DNA of 33,979 nt from Clostridia bacterium (GCA_017518975.1 JAFWTH010000139.1:1-33979), one strand, 5' to 3'. Positions 1 to 8,501 are shown, counted from the stretch's first letter. Numbers and translations are program-made. The notes: a model not told the origin generated them from the sequence alone.

Positions 1-239
1 GCGCCTTCGCGCCGCCACAGGACGGTGACGACCATCGCGCGGGTCATCGTTCCCGTGGGATCGAACCTGTCGCCTCCCACGCCGTTCATATATCCTTTTT
101 CATACGCGTAACTGACGGAGCCGTAGCTCCATCTTCCCGGCGCGACGTCCGAAAACGCCGGGACGTCCGCCGAAACGGTCGCCGCGACCGTCCCGGCAAG
201 CATAACAGCCGTCAGAATGAAGGTGAGAATTCTTTTCAT
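1..239 (-). CDS. SLH-domain secreted protein, N-terminal part (cut by window edge)
   Basis: Only the first 79 codons are inside the window; the C-terminus lies off the left edge. The protein opens with a Sec-type signal peptide (MKRILTF, a hydrophobic stretch, then an Ala-rich cleavage region near residue 24). An S-layer homology motif follows: FSDV at about residues 29-32, then a YAYEKGYMNGVGGDRFDP core and TRAMVVTVLWR. SLH repeats usually come in threes and hold exported proteins to the pyruvylated secondary wall polymer of Gram-positive cells. The ATG has AAAGGA upstream and lies 5 bases after the stop of the PstS-like gene, so the two are probably co-transcribed. What the missing part does cannot be told. 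Confidence 0.85.
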   Translation of the reverse strand, partial: MKRILTFILTAVMLAGTVAATVSADVPAFSDVAPGRWSYGSVSYAYEKGYMNGVGGDRFDPTGTMTRAMVVTVLWRREG

Positions 240-244
240 TTTCG

Positions 245-1240
245 TCATCCTTTCTCAGGTAATCTGACGTACCCGCTTTTTTCGATTATCTCCTGACCTT
301 CTTCCGACAGAAGCCATTCGATAAGAACGGGTACGTTTTTGTTTTCATTGTCCGATCTGTAGATCGCGTAAAACCGGGCGACGACGGGATACGCGCCGTT
401 TCTGATATTCTCCGCGCTCGGATAAACCCCGTTCAGGGAGATCATCTTTACGGAATCGTCGGCGACGATACCGTCCATATAATAACGGAATGAAAACCCC
501 AGCGATCCGCCCGTGACGGAGAAGAGAGATTTACGGCCTATCTTTTTGTCGCCCATGAAATTCAAAAACGCGGTCTGACTTCCGCTTCCTTCGAGGCGGG
601 TTACCGGATTGATTATCCTGTTCGCCCCGCCGACGTCCTTCCAGTTTCTGATCTCTCCGGCGTAAATATCGCGTATCTGATCCGCCGATAGTTCTTCAAC
701 CGGGTTGTTCGCGTTTACGAAGAAAACGAACGCTTCAAGTCCGATCGGGACGTATACGAGTTCGACGCCTTTTTCTTCGGCATACGCTTTTTGCTCCTCG
801 GACGGTCCGGCGCTGAAGAAGACGTCCGTCACCCCGTCGACGATCGCTTTGTAGCCCCGAACGGTGTTTTTATACTGCATCGCGCTGTCGGGAGCGAAAT
901 TCTCGCCGTAATAATTGTCGCTTGAGAAAACGCCTCCGTCAAACGTTACGCATCCTTCGGGGTAAACGTTGTCGATCACCGCAGCATATACCGGGACAAG
1001 AGCCGCCGCGCCGTCGAGAACCGGAAGGTCGCCCGATAGCTTCAGGGAAGACGTGATCCTCGGAAGATCGGACTTTTCCTCGAACGGAAGATATTTCTCC
1101 ACGTCTATCATACGGGCGGACCCTGCTCCTCCGAAATTGTTTGAGAGCCGCCGCGTCAGAAACATATATATACTGAGATTGAACGCGGCGAAAAGAACGA
1201 CTGTGAGGATGACGGCGCCGATCTGTTTGACAAGCTTCAA
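245..1240 (-). CDS. PstS-like periplasmic-binding-fold protein, membrane anchored
   Basis: A 331-residue substrate-binding protein of the phosphate/PBP-like family. An N-terminal membrane anchor spans about residues 7-29 and there is no lipobox. Family signs are the DGAAALVPVYAAV segment near residue 76 (family form: DGSTA...PLY..) and RLEGSGSQTAFLNFMG around residues 214-229, which matches the loop holding the oxyanion in PstS proteins. The start is TTG at 1240, preceded by GGAAAGGAG and overlapping the end of the 46-codon gene upstream. No pst permease or ATPase genes lie nearby, so phosphate transport is not supported by context; a sensing or wall-associated role is equally possible. The ligand is unknown. 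Confidence 0.75.
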   Translation of the reverse strand: MKLVKQIGAVILTVVLFAAFNLSIYMFLTRRLSNNFGGAGSARMIDVEKYLPFEEKSDLPRITSSLKLSGDLPVLDGAAALVPVYAAVIDNVYPEGCVTFDGGVFSSDNYYGENFAPDSAMQYKNTVRGYKAIVDGVTDVFFSAGPSEEQKAYAEEKGVELVYVPIGLEAFVFFVNANNPVEELSADQIRDIYAGEIRNWKDVGGANRIINPVTRLEGSGSQTAFLNFMGDKKIGRKSLFSVTGGSLGFSFRYYMDGIVADDSVKMISLNGVYPSAENIRNGAYPVVARFYAIYRSDNENKNVPVLIEWLLSEEGQEIIEKSGYVRLPEKG

Positions 1241-1241
1241 A

Positions 1242-1382
1242 TCACCACAGCTCCTTTCCTATGAAATAGATTATGGAACTGCGGTTGTACGCCCACGCGG
1301 CGTACACGAAATGAGCGACGGTCAGAGCGAGGCAAACGGCGCAGACGGAGACGAGGATGATAAAGAACGTTCGTCTTTTCAT
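1242..1382 (-). CDS. 46-residue single-pass membrane protein
   Basis: A short reading frame: start MKRRTFF, a hydrophobic segment at about residues 6-29 (FIILVSVCAVCLALTVAHFV), then a short polar tail ending GKELW. It begins 7 bases after the stop of the 84-residue gene. Its stop falls within the start region of the PstS-like gene, so three genes are packed head to tail with almost no gaps, which argues for a real translated gene. No family is recognised. The positive N-terminus suggests that end stays in the cytosol. It could be a small partner of the PstS-like protein, but that is inference from position only. Confidence 0.6.
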   Translation of the reverse strand: MKRRTFFIILVSVCAVCLALTVAHFVYAAWAYNRSSIIYFIGKELW

Positions 1383-1389
1383 GCGCGCC

Positions 1390-1644
1390 TCACATATGAG
1401 ATAACGCTATTCCGATCAGGACCGCGATCCCGATCTGGATCGAAATGACGACGCCCGAGATCACCGAAGCGGCGATCAGGGCGTTCTTATACTTTCTGAC
1501 CTCCTGATCGGTGTAGGTCAACGGATACCTTTTCTGCATCTTTTTCGCTTTTACGAATCTTAAAACGCATATCCCGACCGCTGCCAGAGATAAGACGGGA
1601 ATACCGTAGTAAAGAATCAAAAAAATGATGGCGTCTAAGTTCAT
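1390..1644 (-). CDS. Small two-helix membrane protein, unknown function
   Basis: An 84-residue protein with two hydrophobic segments (about residues 4-28 and 57-80), separated by a basic, charged loop containing KAKKMQKRYPLTYTDQEVRKYK. The ATG at 1644 is preceded by a strong AAGGAG site. No domain is recognised. It heads a compact cluster with the 46-residue membrane protein, the PstS-like protein and the SLH protein. The gap of 123 bases to the activase gene upstream holds no clear terminator, so read-through from the glycyl radical operon is possible. Confidence 0.65.
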   Translation of the reverse strand: MNLDAIIFLILYYGIPVLSLAAVGICVLRFVKAKKMQKRYPLTYTDQEVRKYKNALIAASVISGVVISIQIGIAVLIGIALSHM

Positions 1645-1767
1645 AGTTTTCTCCTTTTTTTTGCTTTATTTCTTTTGTCTCAGCCGTTCGCTTTCCGCCT
1701 CCAGCACCGTTCATACGGCGCATGCCGTATGCGCGGCTTGCGGAAACACGATTTCATCTTCGCGGGA

Positions 1768-2538
1768 TCATTCGACCGTAGTGCGAAAATATTTTTCGAA
1801 AACGCTCCTGATGCCGCTGATCTCGCCCTCACCCGGCGGCGCGACCGATCCGTACGCGTATTCCAGCCCCATTCCCGCGTATTTTGAGGAACCGAGGCGG
1901 TGAAAAGGAAGCAGATCGACGTTTTTCACGCCCGACCGGAGCAGGTCTTCGCACATCTTTTCGCACCCGGCGGGGTCTATGTTGAAGCCGGGTATGAGCG
2001 GCACCCTTGCGCGGACGTCTTTTCCCGCTTCGACCAGCCGGCGAATATTGCAAAGGACGAGATCCCTGTCGCCTTTGACCACGGTCTTGTAAAGAGACGC
2101 GTCCGCCGTTTTATAGTCGCAGAAGAACGTGTCCGTAAGGTCGATCACGTCTTCAAACGCTTCCCACGGGACGCATCCCGCCGTGTCTATCAGGGTGTGG
2201 ATCCCGTTTTCCTTAATGATCTCTTCAAATTCGGAAAGCGCTTTCGATTGAAGCATCGGCTCTCCTCCGCTGAACGTGACGCCGCCTCCGCTCGCAAGGT
2301 AAAACTCCTTATCCGCGATCACCTCCGACAGTATCTCGTCAAAAGTCATCACGTTCCCGTAGATGACGCTCTTCCCGGTCGTCCCGTATCTGACCGTCAC
2401 CGGGTCGTCCGGCACGTTTTCGGGATTGTGACACCACGGACATCTCTGACGGCATCCTTTCAGGAACACCGTCGTTCTGATCCCGGGACCGTCTCCGGTC
2501 GAAAAGTGCTGGATACACGACACGTTGAGCGTTTTCAT
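1768..2538 (-). CDS. Glycyl radical enzyme activase (radical SAM, PflA-like)
   Basis: A 256-residue radical SAM protein that would install the glycyl radical on the enzyme encoded just upstream. The cluster-binding CxxxCxxC is C29-C33-C36 in GCRQRCPWCHNPE, and the SAM-binding GGE motif is in FSGGEPMLQ. Residues after C36 have no cysteine-rich insert, so only one iron-sulfur cluster is expected, as in pyruvate formate-lyase activase; many activases of glycyl radical eliminases carry an extra ferredoxin-like insert. Its ATG overlaps the stop of the glycyl radical enzyme gene (ATGA), so translation is coupled. Partner assignment follows from this overlap. Confidence 0.92.
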   Translation of the reverse strand: MKTLNVSCIQHFSTGDGPGIRTTVFLKGCRQRCPWCHNPENVPDDPVTVRYGTTGKSVIYGNVMTFDEILSEVIADKEFYLASGGGVTFSGGEPMLQSKALSEFEEIIKENGIHTLIDTAGCVPWEAFEDVIDLTDTFFCDYKTADASLYKTVVKGDRDLVLCNIRRLVEAGKDVRARVPLIPGFNIDPAGCEKMCEDLLRSGVKNVDLLPFHRLGSSKYAGMGLEYAYGSVAPPGEGEISGIRSVFEKYFRTTVE

Positions 2539-4637
2539 ACCGTTTCGTGCTGCGTCCGGCTCAGAATATCGCGCTGGACCTGCCTGTCAAGTGTGACGTA
2601 GATCGCCGAGAATCCCGAGACGCGAACGACCAGGGAAGGATACTTTTCGGGATTGTTCATCGCGTCCTCAAGGACTTCGCGCGACGTGGAGTTGATCTGT
2701 ATTTCCTGTCCGCCGCGGCTGAAATATACGCGGATCAGCTTGAGCAGTTTCTCCCGTTTTCCGTCTTTGAACGCGGACGGAGAGAACTTCTGGTTTACGA
2801 CCGTTCCGCACGCGCAGCGGGTGTAATCCGGTTTGGAAACGCTGAGCAGGGTCGACGTTACCCCTTTTTCGTCGCGCCCGTACGTGGGCGAGGCGGCGTC
2901 GGAAAGAGGCATACCCGCAAGCCGCCCGTCAGGAGTCGCGCCGAGTGAATCGCCCGCCCAAATATTCGAGGTGTTCGCCGCCATAGCGGTATAGTACGCG
3001 CCTCCGTCTGCGGTTTTATATCTGTCGAACATATCTGACAGCGTTTTCGTATACCAGACGGCGTATTTGTCGACGAAATCGTCGTTGTTTCCGTATTTCG
3101 GTGCGGCGAGAAGGGTCTGCCTGAGCTTTTCGTACCCGTCGAAATTGTTTGCGATCGCATCCCTTATCTCTGAAAGCGCGGCTTCCCCGTCGATGAAAAC
3201 GACCTTCTCTACGGCGGCGAGGCAATCGCTCACGGTGCCTATTCCCATCAGCGCCGCGCCGTGAACGGACGGATATACGGCTCCGCCCATATTGATATCC
3301 CGTCCTCTTCCGATACAGTCGTCACAGAAGCACGACAGGAAAGGCGCGGTGTGGTTTTCGGGATCCGGGACGAAGGATTCCGACCTTGTTCCCGAAACGT
3401 ATTCTTCGACTCCCGAAGCGAGTTTCTCTTCAAATACCGACATAAAGCGATCCATTGACGTAATTCCGTCGAGACTTTCGCCGTCGCAGTTCTGAAAGAT
3501 ATCAAGCAGATAACAAATGGGGTCGAACCGTCCGTCGACCCACGGCGGCTGTTTGCCCTGAATGAAGTTTTCGATACAGCCGACCATACAGTAATCACGT
3601 ACGTCCCCGATATCGTATCCGATCCGGGAGAGCGCCGCCATATTAACCTCGTCGTTCATAAGCGCGGGATATCCGAGTCCCGTTCCGATGACCTTCAGAC
3701 ATTCGTCGAGGAAAGCGTCGGGGCAGTCGGGCGTTATTCTCGCGGAAAGATTGGGGCCCGGGAGATTCACGTCTCTGACCGCGTGAAGGACGCAATAACT
3801 CAAGCCGTTCACGGCGCACTTCCCGTCGCGGTCGACGCCTCCGATACATATGTTCACGACGTCGTCGTAATCGCAGAAGAACCGCCTTTCACAGATCTTC
3901 ATAAAAGTGAAAGCCCGAAGATCCGTCGCGTATTCGTCGTCGATCACGCCGCTTTCGATATCCTTTTCGTAAAGAGGAAAGAGATATCGGTCTATCCTTC
4001 CGAGAGCCATTGCGTATCTGCCTTCGGAAACGAAACAGTTGTGGATCATCCAGACGAGCTGAAGACCCTCCTCGAAACTTTGAGGCGCGCGCCTGGCAAG
4101 AGCCGAACAGTTTTCGGCAATTGTAAAAAGACGTTCTCCGTCGTACTCCTCGGAGCCGATAAGTTCCTTCGCTTTTTCTGCGTACTGAAGAAATCTCTCA
4201 GCCAGCGCGTGAAGAGTTTTCTCCATACTGTCGAGATACGCGACGGCGCCGGGGTCGTTTTTGTGATCCTCTTTCGATCGTTTGATCTTCTTTATAAGAC
4301 CCGGGACGCCAAGTTCCACGGCGGTCCGATAATCGGGCGCGAAGTGATCCCCGTTTTTGACAAAATCGCGCTCCGGGTGTTTCTCCATGTATTTTTCAAC
4401 CGTCTTCGTTTCCTCGTCGGACGGTGAAACGAAGTAAGAAGCGATACTGCCGACTATGAGGTCGTTTTTATATATAAACGGTTCGGGCGCAGTAAAAAGC
4501 GCGCGTATACCGTCCGCCCTGATCCCGGACGGGTCGGAAGATCCGGACGTCTCGTATCCCCTGACCCTGTAAAAATCGGGAAGATACGACCCGGCGGGTA
4601 CTTTTTTCATTTCTTCCTTTAAACCTTTGAGCGTCAT
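2535..4637 (-). CDS. Glycyl radical enzyme, PFL-like family, substrate unknown
   Basis: A 700-residue enzyme of the pyruvate formate-lyase superfamily. The radical site is RVSGFS with G675, 26 residues from the C-terminus, followed by the usual VQRDILSRTQHE tail. The catalytic cysteine is C354 in MVGCIEN, with E356 two residues on; this GCxE form is the one seen in glycyl radical eliminases such as choline lyase and B12-independent glycerol dehydratase. True pyruvate formate-lyase has two adjacent cysteines, which are absent here. The protein is shorter than the usual 780-850 residues, mainly at the N-terminus. The ATG at 4637 has AGGAGG upstream and overlaps the esterase stop. Many databases would label it formate acetyltransferase, which I think is wrong. 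Confidence 0.9.
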   Translation of the reverse strand: MTLKGLKEEMKKVPAGSYLPDFYRVRGYETSGSSDPSGIRADGIRALFTAPEPFIYKNDLIVGSIASYFVSPSDEETKTVEKYMEKHPERDFVKNGDHFAPDYRTAVELGVPGLIKKIKRSKEDHKNDPGAVAYLDSMEKTLHALAERFLQYAEKAKELIGSEEYDGERLFTIAENCSALARRAPQSFEEGLQLVWMIHNCFVSEGRYAMALGRIDRYLFPLYEKDIESGVIDDEYATDLRAFTFMKICERRFFCDYDDVVNICIGGVDRDGKCAVNGLSYCVLHAVRDVNLPGPNLSARITPDCPDAFLDECLKVIGTGLGYPALMNDEVNMAALSRIGYDIGDVRDYCMVGCIENFIQGKQPPWVDGRFDPICYLLDIFQNCDGESLDGITSMDRFMSVFEEKLASGVEEYVSGTRSESFVPDPENHTAPFLSCFCDDCIGRGRDINMGGAVYPSVHGAALMGIGTVSDCLAAVEKVVFIDGEAALSEIRDAIANNFDGYEKLRQTLLAAPKYGNNDDFVDKYAVWYTKTLSDMFDRYKTADGGAYYTAMAANTSNIWAGDSLGATPDGRLAGMPLSDAASPTYGRDEKGVTSTLLSVSKPDYTRCACGTVVNQKFSPSAFKDGKREKLLKLIRVYFSRGGQEIQINSTSREVLEDAMNNPEKYPSLVVRVSGFSAIYVTLDRQVQRDILSRTQHETV

Positions 4638-5455
4638 GACCCGATCGCCTCCTTTTTGCTGCGGGAGTCGTGGACGAATCGTCCCAGAACACCTCCCGCT
4701 TCGTTTCCGAGCGCTGCGAACCCCTCCGCGCTGAAATGACCGCCGACGCGCGGGTTCATAAACTTCGGTTCGCCGCACATTTCCGCCGCTTTTTCCGTCA
4801 GCATTATAAACAGCGGGTTTTCGGAACAGACTTCGCTTTGCGCGTTCATTACGGCGAGATCACGTTCGTCCTCCGTAAACCGTCCGACGCGGATAATGGC
4901 AAATTTATCGATATCAAGATCCTTTTTCAGAGAATCCGCAAGAATCAGTATGTTTTTCTTGTATTCCGCTGAGGAGCATCCCTCGATCGCGTCGCTCTCT
5001 CCCTGCAGCCAGATGAAGAAGACCGCCCCGACGTCTGAGATCTGTGCCGTTTTCTTTAAGGCAGCGCGGCTTTTCCGTACCAGCATCCCGTAGCAGTCCG
5101 AGCCCGGGAGCCAGTCGGCGATCACGGTGCTCCCTTTTGCGGCGTGTACAGCGGCGACGGGGCGTCCGCATTCTCTGATATACGCGCGGCAGAACGCCGG
5201 GACCGGATTGTCGCATCCGCACCAGGCGGCTCCGAGCGCGTGGCGGCTGAGCCAAAGAGACAGGTCGGTGCCGTCGCTTCCCGCCTCTCCTTTTGTCCCT
5301 TCCTTCGTTACGTCTTCACCGACCGGGTTTTTGAGCGGGATAAGATCGTCCTCAAAGAGACGGTACTCAAAGGCTTCCTCTACCGGAACGGTATCGGTAA
5401 GCGCCTCGCTTTGCCCCTGCATATTGCTTTGTCCGCTGAATATAAGTACGTCCAT
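4634..5455 (-). CDS. SASA-type carbohydrate esterase (sialate O-acetylesterase domain)
   Basis: A 273-residue SGNH-fold esterase of the sialate O-acetylesterase/acetylxylan esterase group. The nucleophile block is FSGQSNMQG near residue 7. A middle block FIWLQGESDA lies near residue 146 and the C-terminal GGHFSAEGFAALG holds the expected catalytic His. There is no signal peptide, so it should act in the cytosol on an acetylated sugar or similar ester. The start at 5455 is chosen because the nucleophile motif normally sits within the first residues; in-frame sequence upstream to 5554 is poor. It is the first gene of the glycyl radical operon and its stop overlaps the next ATG by ATGA. The physiological substrate is not known. 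Confidence 0.85.
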   Translation of the reverse strand: MDVLIFSGQSNMQGQSEALTDTVPVEEAFEYRLFEDDLIPLKNPVGEDVTKEGTKGEAGSDGTDLSLWLSRHALGAAWCGCDNPVPAFCRAYIRECGRPVAAVHAAKGSTVIADWLPGSDCYGMLVRKSRAALKKTAQISDVGAVFFIWLQGESDAIEGCSSAEYKKNILILADSLKKDLDIDKFAIIRVGRFTEDERDLAVMNAQSEVCSENPLFIMLTEKAAEMCGEPKFMNPRVGGHFSAEGFAALGNEAGGVLGRFVHDSRSKKEAIGS

Positions 5456-5638
5456 CAGGCCTTGCGAGCTCCTTTCATACGGTCGGTTTGATTCGCTTTC
5501 CTCAAAGGGAAACGACGGTCTGAGCGTTATCCTGCGAACGCCGCGGGAGAACACGGTTGAAAACGCGGGAACGGCAAGAACGACTTATCTCTTTTTCACC
5601 GCCGATTCAATTTTCGGCTCGATCATATCTTTGCTTTA

Positions 5639-5667
5639 AGTATAGATAAAAACCCCGATGCTGTCAA
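5639..5667 (-). promoter_or_regulatory. Sigma-A promoter for the esterase/GRE operon
   Basis: On the minus strand, TTGACA (5662-5667) is followed by a 17-base spacer and TATACT (5639-5644). One mismatch from full consensus. Confidence 0.8.
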
Positions 5668-5770
5668 GTGAGATATGCCGTAGGAGAGAGCTCCCTGCAG
5701 GCGCTCCGTCCGCCCGGAACGTCTACCGAATAACCGTTTCGGGCACACTTCCGTTCCGCAGATTAAAGAC

Positions 5771-5799
5771 TTGACCCGAATACATAAAAGATGTATAAT
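5771..5799 (+). promoter_or_regulatory. Sigma-A promoter for the 4,6-dehydratase gene
   Basis: TTGACC (5771-5776), a 17-base spacer and TATAAT (5794-5799), about 120 bases before the ATG at 5920. Confidence 0.85.
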
Positions 5800-5919
5800 A
5801 TAAAATACGCGTTTTATGCGTTCGTTTCTCGGGAAACGGGGTAATATGTTTTTTTACGTTACCTCACTCTCTCTTTCCGCGTGTTACCCGAAAAAATAAT
5901 GACATAACGGGAGTCTTAT

Positions 5920-7896
5920 ATGGCTGTATTCAGTTCTCTTAAAAAGAAAATCAAGCATTGGCAGATTATTGCCATATGCCTGATCATCTGTGATTTTGTC
6001 ACGATCCATTTTTCTTATTTTGTGACCCTTTGGATCAGATCCGATTTTCTCTTTTCCCAGATACCGAGGTTCTATCTTGACAAATATACCAAGTTCATCA
6101 CGTTGTACGCCGTCGCTTCTATCGTGATTTTCGTTTTTTTCAGACTGTACCGCAGTATGTGGAGATTTGCCAGTTTCGGTCTTATTGTCAGGACGATCGT
6201 TGCTTCGACGACTGTATCTCTTCTGCATTTTATCATCATGACCGTGCTTCTCGGCGATATGCCGTATTTGTATTTCTTTGGCGGGTTTATTGTTCAGACA
6301 GTTCTTCTCATTGTGCCCAGATTCTCTTTCCGTTTTCTCCTGTTTTTGAAAGGAAGAGCAAAGAAATTCGGCGGAAATACCGGCAGAGTTATGATAATAG
6401 GCGCCGGCGAAGCGGGGCGAATGATCCTCCGCGATCTGAACACCGCGGAACAGCTGAACGACCGTGCGGTTTGCTTTATTGACGACAACCCGAACAAATG
6501 GGGTCGCTTTATCGAGGGAGTTCCGATAGTCGGAGGAAGAGACGATATTTTCCTCAACGTAAAGAAGTATAACGTTACAAAGATATTCCTCGCGATCCCG
6601 ACCGCGAAGGCGAAGGACAGGAAAGAGATCCTCGGTATCTGCGCCGAAACCGATTGCGAGATCAAGCAGCTTCCCGCGCTTTATCAGTTTGCGCTCGGTC
6701 AGATCACCGTAAAGCAGATGAAGGACGTCGCGATCGAAGACCTTCTCGGACGCGATCAGATCAAGACCGACCTGAAGGAGGTATTTGATTTTATAAACGG
6801 CAAGGTCGTGATGGTCACGGGAGGCGGGGGATCGATCGGATCGGAGCTTTGTCGACAGATAGCGGCTCACGAGCCGAAGATGCTGATTATTTTCGACATA
6901 TATGAGAACAGCACGTATTCGATTCAGCTTGAACTCCAGAACAAATATCCCGCTCTGGATCTTAAAGTTATGATCGGTTCGGTCAGGGACAGCAGACGGC
7001 TCAATGAGGTGTTCTCGGCATATCGTCCGCAGATAGTCTATCATGCAGCGGCGCACAAACACGTACCGCTTATGGAGTACAGCCCGAATGAAGCGATAAA
7101 AAACAATTCGATAGGAACATTCAAAACGGCGTATGCGGCAATGCTTCACGGATGCGAAAGATTCGTTCTGATCTCCACAGACAAAGCGGTCAATCCTACT
7201 AATATCATGGGCGCATCCAAGCGTCTGTGTGAGATGATCATACAGTCGTTCGACGCCAAGATCAAGGAGGGGAATGCGTCGCAGATACCTTCTCTTTCGC
7301 TTCATCCCGAGCTTGGAAACAGCGACGGGGAAGCAATGGACAGGACTTTCAAAAATGCTAAAACGCAGTTCGTGGCTGTTCGATTCGGCAACGTTCTCGG
7401 ATCAAACGGTTCCGTCATCCCTATCTTCAAAAAGCAGATCGAACGCGGCGGACCGGTCACCGTTACCCATCCCGATATAGTCAGATATTTCATGACGATC
7501 GAAGAAGCGGTTTCTCTTGTCCTTCTCGCGGGAACGTACGCGTCGGGCGGTGAGATTTTCGTGCTGGATATGGGAAGTCCCGTCAAAATCGACACTTTGG
7601 CGAGAAATCTGATCAAGCTCTCCGGTTATAAGCCTGATGAAGACATCAAGATCGTTTATTCCGGTCTTCGACCGGGAGAGAAGCTCTATGAGGAAAAACT
7701 AATGGCCGAGGAAGGACTTAAAAAGACGGCGAACGATCTCATTCATATCGGTCAGCCTATCCCGTTCGAGACTGACAGATTTCTGAAACAGCTCACAGGT
7801 CTGATGAAAGCTGCTTACGGAAACAGTGAGGAAATAAGAAAAATAGTCAAAGATATCGTTCCGACCTATCATCCTGAAAACGCCGGAAGAAGTTGA
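5920..7896 (+). CDS. Membrane-bound NDP-sugar 4,6-dehydratase (PglF/WbpM/CapD type)
   Basis: A 658-residue polysaccharide biosynthesis protein. About four membrane helices fill residues 14-140. A CoA-binding-like Rossmann domain follows (RVMIIGAGEAGRM near residue 152), then an extended SDR domain with the NAD site VTGGGGSIGSELCRQI near residue 303. The active site is STDKA (S419-T420-D421-K422) with M430-GAS-K434, so Met replaces the usual SDR Tyr, as is normal for this family. Such enzymes convert UDP-GlcNAc or a similar nucleotide sugar to a 4-keto-6-deoxy sugar, the first step towards bacillosamine, QuiNAc or related glycans. It stands alone with its own promoter; no glycosyltransferases are adjacent, so the end product is unknown. 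Confidence 0.92.
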   Translation: MAVFSSLKKKIKHWQIIAICLIICDFVTIHFSYFVTLWIRSDFLFSQIPRFYLDKYTKFITLYAVASIVIFVFFRLYRSMWRFASFGLIVRTIVASTTVSLLHFIIMTVLLGDMPYLYFFGGFIVQTVLLIVPRFSFRFLLFLKGRAKKFGGNTGRVMIIGAGEAGRMILRDLNTAEQLNDRAVCFIDDNPNKWGRFIEGVPIVGGRDDIFLNVKKYNVTKIFLAIPTAKAKDRKEILGICAETDCEIKQLPALYQFALGQITVKQMKDVAIEDLLGRDQIKTDLKEVFDFINGKVVMVTGGGGSIGSELCRQIAAHEPKMLIIFDIYENSTYSIQLELQNKYPALDLKVMIGSVRDSRRLNEVFSAYRPQIVYHAAAHKHVPLMEYSPNEAIKNNSIGTFKTAYAAMLHGCERFVLISTDKAVNPTNIMGASKRLCEMIIQSFDAKIKEGNASQIPSLSLHPELGNSDGEAMDRTFKNAKTQFVAVRFGNVLGSNGSVIPIFKKQIERGGPVTVTHPDIVRYFMTIEEAVSLVLLAGTYASGGEIFVLDMGSPVKIDTLARNLIKLSGYKPDEDIKIVYSGLRPGEKLYEEKLMAEEGLKKTANDLIHIGQPIPFETDRFLKQLTGLMKAAYGNSEEIRKIVKDIVPTYHPENAGRS

Positions 7897-7993
7897 AAAA
7901 ATACATTCCCGCGGTGAAAATCCCGCAGTAATAACAGGGGAAGGACACAAGTAATATACTACGAACAACAAATCGCTTCCCCGGAGATTCCGA

Positions 7994-8491
7994 ATGAAAA
8001 AGTACTTAAAATGGATATTCACGGTTCTTGCCGTTCTGATGATGGCGTTTATATTCGTGATGTCTTCGCGCAGTGCGTCTGATTCGACAAACGAGAGCGG
8101 GGGCGTCTGCCGTCTCATCGGTCAGATCTTTTGGAGAGATTTTGAAGAGTGGACCCCTGCGGAGCAGCTCAACTTCATAAAGAGTATAAACGGCGCGGTC
8201 AGACAGTCGGGACACTTTTTTGAGTTCTCGCTTCTGGGCGTACTGTTCCACCTCACTTTTTCCTCATGGGGCGTAAAGCCGAAGATCGCGTTTCCGGTTT
8301 CTGCCGGATCCGGTGTTTTTTACGCGTTAACCGACGAGTTTCATCAGTTGTTCGTAACCGGAAGAAGTATGGAGTTTAAGGACGTGATCTATGATTCCGC
8401 CGGAGTTTTGTTCGGGTGTCTCGTCGTTTGGTTGATAGTGAAGGCGTCCCGGAAAAGACGGGCGAAAAAAGGAAAGGCGGAATCCGCTTAG
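7994..8491 (+). CDS. VanZ-like family membrane protein
   Basis: A 165-residue membrane protein with hydrophobic segments near residues 7-27, 72-93, 97-115 and 134-153. The VanZ signature is the SSRSA segment after helix 1, the HFFEFSLLGVL stretch, and DEFHQLFVTGRSMEFKDVIYDSAG, with its conserved Glu, His, Gln, Arg and Asp. VanZ of Enterococcus gives low-level teicoplanin resistance, but most chromosomal relatives have no known function and no resistance should be inferred here. GGAG lies just before the ATG. Ten bases separate it from the cysteine desulfurase gene, so the two are probably one transcript. Confidence 0.9.
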   Translation: MKKYLKWIFTVLAVLMMAFIFVMSSRSASDSTNESGGVCRLIGQIFWRDFEEWTPAEQLNFIKSINGAVRQSGHFFEFSLLGVLFHLTFSSWGVKPKIAFPVSAGSGVFYALTDEFHQLFVTGRSMEFKDVIYDSAGVLFGCLVVWLIVKASRKRRAKKGKAESA

Positions 8492-8501
8492 GGTCAATAA
8501 T

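Larger units (their letters stand above)
5456..5919. other. Divergent intergenic region with two promoters
   Basis: This stretch of 464 bases separates the esterase operon (leftward) from the 4,6-dehydratase gene (rightward). It carries a consensus promoter for each direction. The predicted leaders are long: roughly 175 bases before the esterase and 110 before the dehydratase. A small perfect hairpin (CGTTTC, loop TCGG, GAAACG) lies at 5823-5838 in the rightward leader. I see no further gene. Confidence 0.6.

Noticed and set aside
1712..1731. Perfect hairpin CATACGGC / GCCGTATG between the activase and the 84-residue gene
   Set aside because: No T-run on either strand, so it is not a normal terminator; too small on its own to call a regulatory RNA.
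4638..4778. Upstream in-frame extension of the glycyl radical enzyme (47 more codons)
   Set aside because: It overlaps the end of the esterase gene and is Arg-rich; the ATG at 4637 has AGGAGG and the usual family start.
5884..7305. Long open frame of 473 codons on the minus strand
   Set aside because: It lies wholly opposite the 4,6-dehydratase gene, whose motifs are clear; the peptide is rich in Arg, His and Tyr with no domain and no ribosome site.
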